Assembly: GCA_963971425.1 (NCBI GenBank)
Contig: OZ020526.1
Coordinates: 17,699,173-17,763,172 of the forward strand
Reading direction: 5' to 3'
DNA: 64,000 nt
DNA from: Bryoerythrophyllum caledonicum
Taxonomy: Eukaryota > Streptophyta > Bryopsida > Pottiales > Pottiaceae
Positions 1 to 12,800 of this stretch are shown here, piece by piece. The translations under genes were made by a program, and so were the position numbers. A model generated the notes under the pieces. The model worked only from the letters and a program-made list of their open reading frames with translations, was not told the origin of the DNA and made no database searches. Positions within the stretch are counted from its first letter, which is position 1. Each line of letters starts with the position of its first letter.

Positions 1-2898
1 GAATTTAAACATGAGACAAGCTAGAACTATAAACCGCATTCCAAAACTGGAACCAAATAAGGGTAGGACTTACTCACAACGTCTCTTGGGGACGGTCTTC
101 ACCTCTGGCTCGTCGTCATCAACCTCCAAGGGGCACTTGCGAGAGCCTCCCGCCACCACCGGTGGCGATGCTGACTCGACCTCAATAGTGTTAGGAATAA
201 AAGGAAGAAGGACTTCTTCCACCAACTCTCGATCCTCCTCCAGTGCCAAAATGTGCCGCTTAATAGCCTTGCAAGCCTTAATAGACGCCCCTTCATGAAA
301 AAAACAATTCATACGATGTTAGCATTAGAAAGCGAAAGTAGAACAGAAGAATTTTGTAATCAAATGAACTAACCAGTAGACGCTATGAGATCCAGGACAA
401 TGTCCACATCCTATGTGCAGAGATCAATCAGAGCCTCCATGAGGTTCGTAGACTTTTCTCGCGCACCACGCCATGGTACATCGCTATCCGCCCTCATAGT
501 CAGCATCTCCTGAGTAATGAGATTGGTCATGTGACCATCTGAAGACAGGTGAATCTCGTCTCTTTGCAGCTCCATCCTATCAAAGAATGAGAATGGAACA
601 GCGGGATCCAGTTTTCCCACAAAGCACTTCACAAGGAAGCACTTGTGAGTGCGCCCAGGGTGGCCATCACGGAAAAGTGACAGCCTGTTGATGGAAAACC
701 ACTTTGTCTCCTCGACAAATCTCGCCCAATTGGCCTAGGCTGAAAGTTCATTGGAGATGAACTTCGAATTCGGGTAGGACACGATAAGCGGCGCCTCGTC
801 ACGAAGCAACGCCTCAACCATCTCAAAGGCCCGGTAAATCCAATGGGATTCTTTCTTCCCTCCATCTGATAATCGGGTTGGAAGCTTGTTCCAATTCGGT
901 ACATCGATGCCGCCATCAATGTCAGGGATCGGTAAATCCTCTGGAACGTCGAACAGTACCATATCTGCCAAACCTAGAGTGCAATCCACAGCCTCATGTC
1001 GCCGATGCCGTGAGCCCGAGTGCTCCTTCAAAAACATGCGAAGCTCCTTCCAAGCTGTTGGTTCGTCACCTTCCACAACGACACTATCAAAGAGAGACAT
1101 GGTGGAGAGGGCACTCTCACACATCACCTTCGCAGCAGTAGAAGACTGAGGAAGATCAAATAACGGAATCGAGTACACCGTCTGAGAGGGCTTCACTTCA
1201 AAGATAGAAGGTCGGTTGTTAGCTGAGGCTGAAACGCCCATCGTCAAAGTCACCGCAGGAGGGACTGCAAATCCTCCCAGTTGAGTAAACAGCTTCTGGG
1301 GCCCTTCCTTCGCCACCAACGCCGCCAACTCCTTGTACCTCTCCTTCGTCTCTTTCTTCTCCTTCTTTAAACTCTCCTTCTCTAGCCAGCTAGCAGCCTC
1401 CCTCTCTTGTTCCTTGATTATTGCCTTAGCCGCTTTCTCAGCAGCCTTGGCTTTGACCTTCTCGGATTGCTCCTCAGACACTGCCAACAGAGCCGCCAAC
1501 AAAAGAAGGACGCTGCCAACAACAGGAGGAACCGCAATGGACTCGCAGGCCACTCGTAGCTGGACCTCGTCTCCAGGTGTGGGATCCACCTCCCGCATCT
1601 CCAAGTACCAGGGGCATTGGAGGAGGTGGTGCGCAGAAAATCGACGCCTCTGAGTATCTATGAAGATACACTCTGGAGCAAAAGTATCTATCCACTTTGC
1701 GAAACGGATGGGTAGATCTCCGGCTAACAAGGATCCATGGGCCACGAGCACTCTCCAAAAATATCGCATCACTGCTCGCTTCAGAACCTTCTCGCAACCG
1801 TCCTGCACCATAAACTCCTCGCCCTTCGTGTAAGAGACCCTCTTCCCGATGTGAGTAGAGAACACCTTAGTCTACAATGTCATGCTCTTTGCCTCAATCC
1901 ATTTTCCAATGGCGGGAACGGGATTCGGAAGCCCTTCAGTCTTAAGGACAATGTTGTTTTCAAAGAGAATCTCTGCATATAGCTTTTCAGACTCTTCCTC
2001 TAGCTGTAAAACAAAATCCACATAGTTAGGAATTGATCATAGTACAATCATACAAAAAAGATGTTAATGTCAAGAAAGAGTGGACCTTATCCGAGCCCAG
2101 AATGCTACCTTGTCAATCCAGCCACGAAGAACCTTATCTGACGCTGGCGAGGCAGGGAAGTTATACTCCATCCTACTGCCCTTGCTCATGTTCCACCACC
2201 TGCACCAACGCGACTTGAACTTTGGAGCTACCCTAGAAGTGGCAATGAGCTGGAGTTTCTTGGGAGTCATCTCGGGCTGCACCTGGTAGACATCAAAGTG
2301 ACGATTCACCTAAATCACAATATCAACCATTAGAGTGGAATTTACAATGCCATGAGTTAGGAAATCAATATGGATTCTGTTTAAATAAATAAAATTTACC
2401 CAACCTCTTTGAAGAAATCCTCCCCGTTTGCCAGGTTGGCAATTGCCAACATCCGAGTGAGCATGGTCTGGCACGTCGTCTTCTTCTTTTGCACAGCTTC
2501 AGTGCAACGGCTCACCAACTCTGCGGCACTTCCACGCCGATTTTCACTAACACCCATGACCAAGGTGTCCTTAAACTTTTGAATCTGCTCCTCTTGAACA
2601 GCAATCAGGTCTCGGTGTGGACAACATAAGGACGTGAAAATTTAGTGTAGGATTATCAAAAGGAGATAAATGGCAAGTGTTAGCTGGTCTCTCTGGATCA
2701 TCATGTACCTCATACATGAGCTTTACAAATGCTTCCAGAGTCATGTGGTGCTACTTTTGTTGTCCCTTCTTTGACCACTCAAGGACACTGACTTCGTAGT
2801 CTTCATCGTTGATGAGCCCCTTCAACTACTCAAACTCTAAGAGACCGAAATGTTGAACACGCTTTATGTCGTGTGTGAGGTGTTGCACGACGTAATCA

Positions 2899-4239
2899 CA
2901 CTATAAGAAACCCGTGATTTTTGTGACGTTAGCTGTGATCAAGTGTGTTTTTCAAAACATGTTTTTGCGAACGGGCCGAGCCTTGGGCTCTCGGATTCTG
3001 GTGGATGTTGCACCAAACATGGAAAAATTGGCGGAAAAACGGAGAGATGTTAGCATAAACGTATTTGTTTTGCGGGACGTCCTAGTGAACATAGTCATGT
3101 TTTAGACAACGTCCTCAGAAAGGTGACAATGCCACGTCTGCAAGGGGGTTTAGCTTCACTGTGAGTAACTTCGAGATTGTTACTGCAACCTCCCGTAAAA
3201 CACTGCCCAACGGTTAAAATACAATGGAGATGGGCTGACCCCTACAAAAATAAAAACATGGATGTCGTTACTGACATCACAAAAAACATGTTTGAGCCAC
3301 GTAGGCAAGGTAGAAATTGGATTCTTTTAAAAATGTTTGTGCCACGTAGGCAAGGTTGAAATCAGCTGCCACGTAGGCAAAGAGGATGTTGGAATAGACG
3401 TCTGGATGGACGTCTACTGTGACATTTTAATGTTTATGCTAACACGAGGCTACCACCATGACAAATCCAATAATCCCATATGGATTGTCACCACTTGTGC
3501 ATCCCATTGTATATATATGTAAGGCCTTCTCTCCTATCTCATCACACTTGAATCAAGAGTGATTCACTTTCATCCATCTATTTGGATGAATTTGAATTAC
3601 CCTTGAAACTTAAAGTGATACGGTACTTTTTGATGACATGGCGCTTCTTTTTGGTGACATGGCACTTGCTTTTGCTGACTTGGTGCTTGTTTTTGGTGAC
3701 CTCCATCTCAACGAACGTCACAGAAAACGTCATAACGAACGTCACAGAAAACATACCGTGTTAGAAATGACGTCCCAATTTACACTGTCCACAATTAATT
3801 ATTGCATTAAACTATGCTGATTGGACATGCCACGTCATATTTTAAAAAGTGACACGTCATATTTTAAAGGTGCCACGTCATAAAATGGCGGGTCCACGTA
3901 TGCAAGCCTAGTCACAATCGTATGCCACGTCATGCGCCACATCATGGGCCACATTACTAAGGGCCCGGATGAAAAAGTTGGAGATGTGGCACTGCCCGTC
4001 CATGTGGCGATGACGTGGACGCGACGTGGCAGCCACATCGCAGATTTTTAACACCTTCAACCCCCAAGTTTTTGTGACGTTTTAAAAAACGTGGGCCTGT
4101 TTTTTGAGATTTTGGCATGTTTTTCGCATGTCAATTATAACGGATTTTTTTGGACGTCAACGTTGACGTGCCGGATGCTGCACAAAACATAATTGCACGT
4201 TAGTTGCCCTGTCACAAAAAACACGGGTTTCTTATAGTG
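2899..4239. mobile_element. Non-autonomous CACTA (En/Spm-type) element 1
   Basis: The element is 1341 bp long. It starts CACTATAAGAAACCCGTG and ends with the exact inverse, followed by further inverted similarity (TTTTTGTGAC). It is flanked by a 3-bp target duplication, TCA at 2896-2898 and 4240-4242. CACTA ends with 3-bp duplications define the CACTA superfamily. Inside are repeated subterminal words such as GCCACGTAGGCAA, GCCACGTCAT and AACGAACGTCACAGAAAAC. No transposase is visible. It sits about 15 bases into exon 3 of the ParB/methyltransferase-like gene. Removing it with one TCA rejoins the reading frame. Confidence 0.93.
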
Positions 4240-5083
4240 TCAGCTTCTTTTTGCCTACGACAAAAGAATGTTATATTTTAATAAAATGAAGTCCAAAAGT
4301 ATAAGCAACTGAATCAAACGAAGTTACGAGTACCTTAGTTCCTACATACCTGTTCAAGTTGGTCATCACGTTGAGCAACATGTGACGGTTCTCGATAGTC
4401 GGCTCTATAACCACGGCTCTAACTGGCACGTGAAAGGCAACATTGGATGGGTGTAGTTGGGAAATCGCCTCGGTCCAAGCCATGTGGCGATGATTGCCAT
4501 CCCACACGAAGAAGAACTTCTTCGAAAACGCCGAGTACTCCGAACGAGTCTTCAACAACTCCTCGAACTTCCGGTCCTCTTCTACCCAAAGCTCAGACCA
4601 AGTTGACCTGTTTGCTGGTTGCACCCGCTTCTCCACGAGGGAGAAACTCTTCACTGAAACGTTAAAACATGCTGAACCCGGTCGATACCCGTTGACGAAC
4701 TCCCCCTTCAATTTCTCAACATCACTCCGAAGAGGTAATTTAACCTCAGTCATGGGCACCATCCGGCAGAGCGGAATGGAGAGATCACCTGCGATGGAAC
4801 AGATACTGCTCTGTAGGATGTCGTATGAGGTCCCACGGATAGACCTCCGCAAAGACTGAAGTGTTGAAGTCAGCCCATGCTCATCAACAAGTTCGGTGAC
4901 GCTAGCGTCGTCCTCCACAATCTCAAGGTCCTCACCCGAAGAATTCGCCGAAGGTTCCATAGCCTCAACCTGCAACTGTCATTCTTTAAAAACCGAAGTA
5001 ACAAAATGAATCCTGTTAAACCATAAAATGGAATAAAAACAAGAACTAACACTAAAAATCCATGGCCCCCAGTCCATCCCACA

Positions 5084-5790
5084 GCTCACCTCACGTATAC
5101 ATGCCACCCGAACTCCACCCCACGACCTCGCACATCCCCACACCAGTCCCACATTGTACATCTCGACACTTTTTCACTAAGCGTGACGACTTCTATGAAG
5201 GCCGTTACCAGCAAGCCTTGTGGAAAACTCAACGCGCGACCAAGAGCTCGCTAGTAGGGGGAGGATTCTAAAATTTTTATGAAAATCACTGACCCTTGAA
5301 AATGGCTTTCGGATCTGAAAGCCATTTTCAGGGATCACTGATTTTCATAAAAATTCTCAAATCCCCTCCCTACTGGAGAGATCTTTGGCACGCGTGCTCT
5401 CACTAGTTTAAAACACTCAGTTTCCAGCAAGCGCTACTGTAAGAAAGCAACGCGAGCATGCCCCTCATCGATCCCATGCTCTCCATATCATGCATTCTCG
5501 CACGAGCACTCAGCCCACCTCATGTACACAAGCCACCCGAACCCCACCCCACAACCTCACAAGCACTCACCCCTCGTGCTCCCTCACCCAGCCTCACACG
5601 CACTTACCCTCTTCTACAGCCCCTAGCCCACGACTACTCACACCTCACCCACACACAAGAGCACATGAAAACGCTTTCAACGACCTCACAATCACTCATA
5701 CACCTGTCCCTCATCCCGCACATCCCGACACTCACTCACTAAGCATGATCACTTCTCTCAAGGTCGTGACCAGCAAGGAACAACAAGGAC
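5084..5790. repeat. Duplicated block flanking a foldback in intron 1 of copy A
   Basis: The stretch at about 5084-5220 (CTCACCTCACGTATACATG, then CCACCCGAACTCCACCCC and ACTAAGCGTGACGACTTCT) is repeated, diverged and longer, at about 5516-5780 (CCACCTCATGTACACAAG, CCACCCGAACCCCACCCC, ACTAAGCATGATCACTTCT). Both end in a copy of CCAGCAAG. The block is rich in CA and CC. It lies between the first two traced exons of the accessory gene, so it is intronic. No coding function is seen. Confidence 0.6.
5232..5397. repeat. Foldback (MITE-like) hairpin, arms about 75-80 bp
   Basis: The left arm (from ACGCGCGACCAAGAGCTCGC through AATTTTTATGAAAATCACTG to GAAAATGGCTTTC) is repeated in inverse after a five-base loop (GGATC near 5311-5315). 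The central 40 bases of each arm are almost identical; the outer part is diverged. No protein is encoded. It may be a foldback MITE or a hairpin RNA source within the intron. Confidence 0.75.
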
Positions 5791-5872
5791 GTACCTGAAA
5801 TCTTTCTTCCATCTTCTGTAGTGCTTCCTCCGCTGACCTCGAACTACCTCGCTTCTTGCCCGCTAACAAAAT

Positions 5873-7347
5873 CTGCTCTCACATTCAGACTCGCTAGATT
5901 TAGATAATCCACCACGAAGTAAAACCGAAGCAAGCAAATTCACGATTTAGGGTTAGGCAAAGTGAGGCGACTCATACAAGGAAACACTATGCGCAATGTT
6001 GGCTGTACACAATGCAGTGTGATGCACGTCAAGTTACAACCAGTCTCCCCACCTTACGTATAGAGTGCACACATCTTCAAAACCCTATCATGAGCGTAAC
6101 CCAAGCGGATCCCAAGAAGTGACTAATCCTTGCACGAGCTGTATTGCTGAACTCGAGAAGTGACGAACGAATCTGTAACCCTAGTTCTCGAGTTCAGTAT
6201 GACTGGAAGGAGCTCATTGACCCTGACGAACCATGACGAAACAAGTCGCTCATGATCTAAGAACAATTTTAGGGTGATGAAAGACCCCCGCATGGTGACA
6301 TACCTGATTTGGTGGGTCCCTTCTGGTTCTAGTTATATATCCACGAGGTCCTTTGCGCCTCTTCGATGAGCCGTTACTCCAATACCGGATGCCTTTGATG
6401 AGGAACCGTTTCCAACCAATGTGGGCCGTGATGGATTTACACGGCTCCCATATTCTTCACTTGAGTCACTATTTTGGCAGTCAGACTAGCCTTTACTGCC
6501 TTCTGATCTCTTATCTACTTGCAACGAGGTCTGTGTGGTACCGGATCTATGATACATTCTCACTCTCTTATCTTTTATAGAGTATGCCTCTTCAAGATGC
6601 TCATGAATACTAATGCAGGTGCAAGACTCCTGAATAACAAACCGGAAGGTCAGAATCAAAGGGACCTATTCACTTTCTTCTATTCAGTCAAATCCAGTGA
6701 TATAAATAAATTGAAAAATACAACATACCTGAATCCTTGATTGGACGGGATCCGGTCTCTGGTGGATACTTGACAAATTCATAAATCGTTCGCCCGATTC
6801 CGATGTTTATCACTTCCTGGTTCTGAGCAGCCAACACTGACTACTATCATTGCCGCTCCTTTCGAGCCCGCGTCTGCTTCGGATTAGAGAAAATTGTACT
6901 TCGCTTCTTCCGTCCACCTATCTTAGTCATCATCTACACGATAGCCAAACTAGCCCACCACACTTTCTTTCAACATCAGAAAGATCCTATGAACCCAAAC
7001 AACCCAATGCAATACTCCTTCATTAAGGTATAAGAGCCCTTGTTCTACTCTTTCTTGCTTCCGTTCACACCAGAGTCCTACTATATATTTTAATGCTCTT
7101 CTCAGATCTAATAACTTACACGTTGTCGACTAGCTCTACAATAGACGTCTCACATAATCTTCTGATGGCGCTGTCAATTACGTGGCACTATTTTAGTTAA
7201 GCATCTTCATATTTGAATAATGCTAGCTAGAAATGCTAAATTTCAATTCATGACCCATTCCAACGGGACAAGCAACAATATAAGTAATCGGTGTTCCAAC
7301 TCACGACTTCTCTATTCCAAATTATACATGTATTTTAATTTGTAGCA
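5873..7347. other. Spacer between the divergent genes of MULE copy 1
   Basis: This 1.5-kb stretch separates the first traced exon of the accessory gene from the transposase frame. It should hold both promoters. I see no convincing coding region and no clear equivalent of the small basic ORF found at this place in copy 2 (22861-23220). Confidence 0.4.
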
Positions 7348-10300
7348 TTGTACAGTTGGGCCGCCAACAGACTAGCAAAGAGAATCCCTTTATTGATTTA
7401 TATATTTTCGCATCTTACTTCCCATCAAGGCGGCCCTCCACTTGTCGTGCCCATTGGCGACAATGGCACAGTTTGTATCTCCGAGTCATTGCTATGTGTA
7501 CGTTTTGGTTATCGTGCTGGTACGATCCACATTGAACAAGAGGTCTTTGATAGCGTTGGTATGCACGAGCACTCCATCTATCAAATGAAAGATAGTGACG
7601 TGGTAGGATTTCTCTGGAACTTGTGTCGTGGTTCGTTTATAGTATTTGGTCTTTCAGATGTTCAAATGGCCGCTCATGTGTCCGTTGCCGTGATGACTCC
7701 TCCGGCCGATTTTGGTGATACCGTACTCGTGCCGGATTTAGGCACTAGGTCTATTCCTAGCGTCCATATTCTTAGCGATACAGAGGAAGATGAACTTTTT
7801 GATGTGAACCTTGGTGAATCAAAGATTCCCTGGACCTTGTCTCATCAGTTCGCTGCTCGTAATATTTCTACCCCCGTTCCATCATATGCTCAAGTATCTC
7901 CGTCTCATTCTTTGGGGAAGCCCCCAGTTCATCCTGGCTCGAGAAATGTCCGAAGCATACTTGTTCATGTCCGGCATACTTGTAATAGGAAAGGGTCCAG
8001 GTCTGAGTTGTCCTGAGTTGATATTGATACTTTTGATTTGAAACATGTTAAGTATTTGCCTCCAAAGTATGATGGAGACATGATATTCAAACTTCCTCCT
8101 CTCCCGAAGGATATTCCCCTTCAGTTTGGGGGGGGCCTAGATGGGATGAGTAAACAACACGATGGTCACACGTGGTGCAAGACAATGACTACAAATATCA
8201 AGAACGATTTTGGTCTTACGTACCGAAAATTTGTATGCACGGGTCATCTATGGTGCCCTAACATCACTTGTGACTATCAGTCTCGAAACAATGGGCACTC
8301 GAATGAGACCGAGTGGAGCGGGTTCGCGTTCACTCCATTTTCAGTGAATGGAGCACCATCCGATAAATCTACGCTCTCATGTAAGGTCTGCCAAACCCCT
8401 CCAATTTGTATTGCTCTTTGTGATGCACGTATATACTATGTGACATCTATCGATCCCGATTGAACACGTGCTGCAATCCATTTGGGGCATCATCTTCATC
8501 CAATCTCAAAAGGCGTAGATCAAGATGCCATGGACGTCATGCACGATTGCGTAGCAAAAGAAGTCCAACGTATGCCCAAGGCTACTAATTCAGCAATTGT
8601 CATGGCTGCGAGCAAGAATTTCCTCTCCGACTACATGATCCGTCCACAGTCTAAGTTGCCCATTCTTGAAGAAGCATCTTTGGATGTTGTCCTTGATCAA
8701 TTTGAGACTCTTTCATCTCTGAATATCAGGAATTTAGTATCCACGTGCAAGAAGTTCTACAGTGGAGGGAATGGTGTAATGTACAACATCATGGAGCTGA
8801 AGGAGTCGTCCAAATTTGTCTTCATCCACGAAAACAAGTTTCCAGGCCAGTCTCAAGGTAAAGTATTTCTTTATAATATGTCTGTCGACCGATGTGAAAG
8901 TCGTGTAGACCCCGTTAGCCGTATGCAACCCGGGGAATGACCTAGGAGAATCTAAATGATACAGTGAGGCAATATGGCCTAGATGACGTGAACTTCAAAG
9001 GCTTCATGGCTGACAGTGCTGGTGCGAATTGGCATGCCGTTCGGCGAGTATATGGCAGCGGCGACAAGGACAAGCCCATGGATAACAGAGAATGAACATG
9101 CTTATTTCATTGAACAAAGTGTCTCCAACGTGCGACCTCTAGAAGCATTCTTCCTGGCTTCCAAGAGTAACATATTGGCCTCTACAAGATCTGGAAAAAT
9201 GCGAAGACTGATGATGAGGCTGAAGCTCAATACAATGTCATTCGAGCGTGGTGGGTGTCCTCTGGTGCCACCACCAAAATCAGACGTCGTGCTCTCGAGG
9301 ATTGGATGGCATTCTGGTACTTCCGTTATCGACAATGGGGGGGCGCAATGCAGCTTGTAAGTTGTATTCATGCTCTATATAGTTTACGCTCCATTACTTC
9401 CTTCAAACGTAATCCACTCATATTTAATGACGATTGTTGCTTGTCATGAGGATCTCACGCTTGACGAGAGGGCTGAGATGCCTTCCTCCAACCTTGCCAA
9501 AACAGTCCACAATCGTTGGCTACAACAATCTGGAAACACAATGACGTGTCTATAAGCAGCAACCGTAGACGACCTCGTCCGGGCTTTCATGCAGATTACT
9601 TCGTATCGAGCATGGTTGAAGGGCGGCGCATCTGAAAAAGGTCCGGACAAAAGTACGGTTCGGTTGCGATCTGCACAACATTTGGGTGATCCTGAACTCA
9701 TAGCTGATGTTGTTAGGAACTTTCCCGGAGCTGAGGATTTACTAACCAGGACGTGCGGCTTAGAAGGTGTAGAGATTTTTGGATCCACGAAGCGCAAGCT
9801 TGACATGCCAACCGGGTAGTTTTGGTTTTGTCCAGACGATGTAGGCCGCTATGTAAAGGGATCGAAGAAAGCGTTCGTGATGGACTGGCCAGCAGTTCCA
9901 ATATCGTGGCCTGTGAAACTTGGCACAAATTTAACTGTGCACGAGGTTTTAGCATTGGATTCAGCAGGTTTCCAATTGCAACAGCGTGGAGCTCTTTCAC
10001 CACGAAGACAATTCCAAGTGTCTATGGACATGCCTCTTCCGCGATCTCACTTCCCCATTCCAGCAAACCCCAATTCTCACCACAACTTTTGGAATGGCTA
10101 CGCGATTCGTAGAACAACAGATGCTCCCACAATTGACCAACGCAAGAAGTGGTCAAGCGCAACTCTTACGAATAACTGCTACGTCTCGAACCTGTTTGTC
10201 ATACTGTATCCGAGATAGGGATGCGTTATCACTCTTGACACGGGGAAGGACAAGTCCTATTGCGTCACGTTTTTGGACCTCCCAGGATGTTCATGCCCTG

Positions 10301-10491
10301 ATTTTTTGAAGATGCAATCCGAAGCGTTGGGAAAGAAGGGGCAATGGAAGTATTGCAAGCATGTGTATTACATCTTACGTTACCTATGTAAGATGGACTA
10401 CAAAGAAGACCTGTTCATGCATGCTCCAATCTATAGCTTTAACGAAGTTATGTGCATTCTCGAGCTTGCCAACATCACCAAACGAGCGTGA
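7348..10491 (+). pseudogene. MULE transposase, copy 1, decayed
   Basis: The reading continues in pieces from about 7348 to 10491 and is collinear with the transposase on the - strand at 15444-22256. Shared stretches include KYLPPKYDGDMIFKLPP, a zinc cluster (CTGHLWCPNITCDY, CKVCQTPPIC, then AAIHLGHHLHP), FKGFMADSAGANWHAVR, FWYFRYRQWGG, VHNRWLQQSG and KLGTNLTVHEVLALDSAGF. The last open piece carries the SWIM finger CSCPDF...WKYCKH. Decay is heavy. There are stops at 8014 (TGA), 8461 (TGA), near 9092 and 9110 (TGA), near 9554 (TAA) and near 9819 and 10216 (TAG). A deletion around 8940 removes the part that holds the first catalytic block in copy 2. It cannot make an active enzyme. Upstream of about 7420 the start is uncertain. 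Confidence 0.85.
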
Positions 10492-11261
10492 GGAAGGCGT
10501 TGAAATCGTCTGAATCAGCAATATCTATGTTTCTAGGCTGCTCAAGTGAAGCTTCATGTATCCAATGCTCACTCCATCATTGATTTCCTGACTACAGTTG
10601 ATGGTCATGAGTTCAATTAATATATGTCGTAATATTATTCTGTGCAACAGATTCCCGTACTTAGCATGTTCTAGAGTTTGAAGTGAACGGTTTTAAGCAT
10701 AAGTCATTGGAAATGGAAACTGCCAATATTGTGGGAAAAGAATGAAACATTTGTACCGTTGATATGCATGGAATGCAAAATTTCCGTGCAATACCTAGGT
10801 AACAGTTCATACCCATGTAAATCGAATGTTTTACCGGTATAATACCAGTGAAATATCCACTTAATACCTAGGTGATACCCCCTGGGTTTTAAGATCATCA
10901 ATATCAAAAATCAACAAGTACTATCTAAAATTGTCCGCTTCGTATGATATTCTACCTTGACGTTTTCTTGAACCGAAGTAAATATCTGCTATATAAACTA
11001 ATATGGCAATTTATAAATATAGTGGTTCCAAAAAAAAACCAAAATGATACACCCTTAAACTAAAGCAGGGAACTCTAAAAGACCGAAATATATGAAAAAC
11101 ACCCAATATTGCAAGTTACCACAGCTATAGGGTAATTTCTTAAATTAGAAGTTTTTGATAAAAATGCCACCAAAACCTGATAATGGGCTGAAAGAACCTC
11201 GAATTTCACTTTTTATTGAAAAAATTGACAATTTTTTTTCAGATTTTAAGGCTTTTTATGC
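10492..11261. other. 3' spacer of MULE copy 1
   Basis: AT-rich sequence between the transposase stop and the terminal repeat. It contains a short self-similar patch around 10790-10880 (AATACCTAGGT and GGTAATACC-like words). I see no gene. Confidence 0.4.
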
Positions 11262-11308
11262 TCGCCGCTCGCCGCTCACTGCTCACCGCTCACAAGATAG
11301 CGTCACTG
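11262..11308. repeat. Right terminal inverted repeat of MULE copy 1
   Basis: GCTCGCCGCTCGCCGCTCAC...CGCTCACAAGATAGC matches, without gaps and with the same spacing, the right end of copy 2 (29599-29645). Internal GCTC/CGCT micro-repeats are typical of this end. Confidence 0.75.
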
Positions 11309-11441
11309 CTCTACAAAGCTAACCAAATATTTCTCTCCGTACTCACGAGACAAAGTTTTTGGCTCGCTTGGCAAAGCATTTGAATACAAATGAGAAGACA
11401 TCAGCTACGTACACCCACACAACAAAGAAAAGGCTCAACAA

Positions 11442-12800
11442 ATGATAGATTGGGCTAGACTCGTAGCAAAACATAATCCAACCAACATAACATACCTTGT
11501 ATTACTAGATGATGATTGGTATCAAAACACTCACCTCAACACATGCCCATTTCTAGATTCTCACATCATATGCCTTTTTGCTGCAAATATAATAACCTAC
11601 ACCAAATCCATTGTACCAACAAAATTAAACAAAACTAGAAGAGAAAAATCCACAATACAAATAATGTGTATACACCACCAAGACACCAAAATAGGTTCCC
11701 GTACAAACTTAGAACAATTTGAACTACTAACCAATAGTTAAAATATAAAACAAGTTTACACCAACATTGCCCCGCTAATGCTGACCCCTATCATAGTTAA
11801 CTGTAGCAAAAAATGGTCAAAACTTAAATATCCAACCTCAAACCAAACACCCACGATTCATATAACACCACTTCCAACCTACAACACAAAATCTATGACT
11901 AAAGTGAAATCCCTAACTTTGTTACTATACAGTCAGATCAATTGAAGAACCAACAAAAATAAGCCTTGGAAATTGGCATCAAGAAAAAACTAGACATGGT
12001 ACATACAACGCATCGAAAGGCATTGAAAATTCCAAACAGCTACATGAATTACAAAATATCATTAGAGCAGAAATAATGGCCGTCCAAAAAACACTACAAA
12101 GCTCAACCATCAAATACCCATACAAACTTGCACACATATCTAGAGACTGTGTAAATGTATTATATCGCTTAAACACACAAAAACAACACCCTACCATACA
12201 TAATAGCCACCTAGATATAGTCATTCTTGCCTCAATGGTACAAATGTTACAATCACGTATGCAACCCACAAATCAATACAAAGTAAGGGCCCATCTCAAC
12301 ATTGATATTAATGAACAAGCAAACCATCTAGCTAAAACATGAAGAGACAAATAACATAGGAAAGCCAAACACCCATACAAACATGTCCATACAAAGTCAT
12401 AATACTATCAAAGTGATAAATGGCCGTCCATCGGCAATTCCCCGGATAACGGTCCTACACAATTCCTAGCCAATACCTAAAAAGACACAATTTTTATAAC
12501 AACCTAGGAAAATTAATTGAAAAATTTCCATAGAAAAATGGATAGGTAACAAAGATATTGGTAATAAATTCTTTAGTGACTTTTGGAAGAATCCTCTTCT
12601 CACAAATTCATAGAAAACATATATCATATAATTTAGGACAAAACATTTATATGGGGAATGTCAGAAAATAACTTTCTTTGGACCGGAAAGATATCCCTCC
12701 ATCACATGCCCCATTTGCAATTCCATGGAACCTGATATCTGGTTACATGTATTACTCAAGTGCCAACAACACCACATACACTCTGTCAGCGGGTGTGGTA
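11442..12800 (+). pseudogene. LINE (non-LTR) retrotransposon remnant: RNase H and C-terminal zinc knuckle
   Basis: Three decayed pieces are in order. At 11442-11741 is a frame with WARLVAKHNPTN and YLVLLDDDWY, followed by FLDSHIICLFAANIITY. At about 12060-12342 is an RNase H-like stretch: AEIMAVQKTLQ, then LAHISRDCVNVLYRLNTQ, and VRAHLNIDINEQANHLAK with the terminal acidic and His region. After several stops, about 12660-12795 reads CPICNSMEPDIWLHVLLKC, the cysteine-histidine knuckle found after RNase H in plant LINE-type elements. The 5' half, including the reverse transcriptase, is missing. It lies directly between the two MULE copies. Confidence 0.75.

Larger units (their letters stand above)
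74..5872 (-). pseudogene. ParB-like / DNA-methyltransferase-like accessory gene of the MULE, copy A
   Basis: Seven exons can be traced on the - strand: 5872-5795, 4969-4350, 4254-4240 continuing at 2898-2709 across a CACTA insertion, about 2628-2400, 2309-2086, 2003-374 and 290-74. Most have GT-AG borders; the last ends at GA|GTAAGT, so the gene continues beyond the window. Exon 2 has a ParB/sulfiredoxin-like stretch (IPLCRM, then FFVWDGNHRHMAW). The long exon has a coiled coil rich in K, E and A near 1450-1300, then LADMVLFDVPEDLP, where beta-class DNA methyltransferases carry motif IV (DPPY/W). Further on come DVPWRGAREK and VLDLIASTGGASIKAC, which resemble the KP and motif I regions. The catalytic DPPY and FxGxG residues are lost. 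Five in-frame stops, all TAG, lie near 2826, 2750, 1872, 736 and 409. It is collinear with the gene at 24120-28521. The function is unknown; the domain calls are by eye. Confidence 0.7.
1..11308. mobile_element. Mutator-like two-gene element, copy 1 (left end outside window)
   Basis: The copy holds the ParB/methyltransferase-like gene on the - strand (74-5872) and a MULE transposase gene on the + strand (7348-10491), so the two are divergent. The right end is placed at about 11308 because 11262-11308 aligns without gaps to the right terminus of copy 2: GCTCGCCGCTC, then CCGCTCAC, then CGCTCACAAGATAGC, then seven bases to the end. The left terminus and the target duplication lie outside the window and cannot be checked. 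A CACTA element is nested at 2899-4239. Both genes carry stops or frameshifts, so this copy is probably not autonomous. The family assignment rests on the transposase and on the bounded copy at 14633-29645. Confidence 0.8.
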
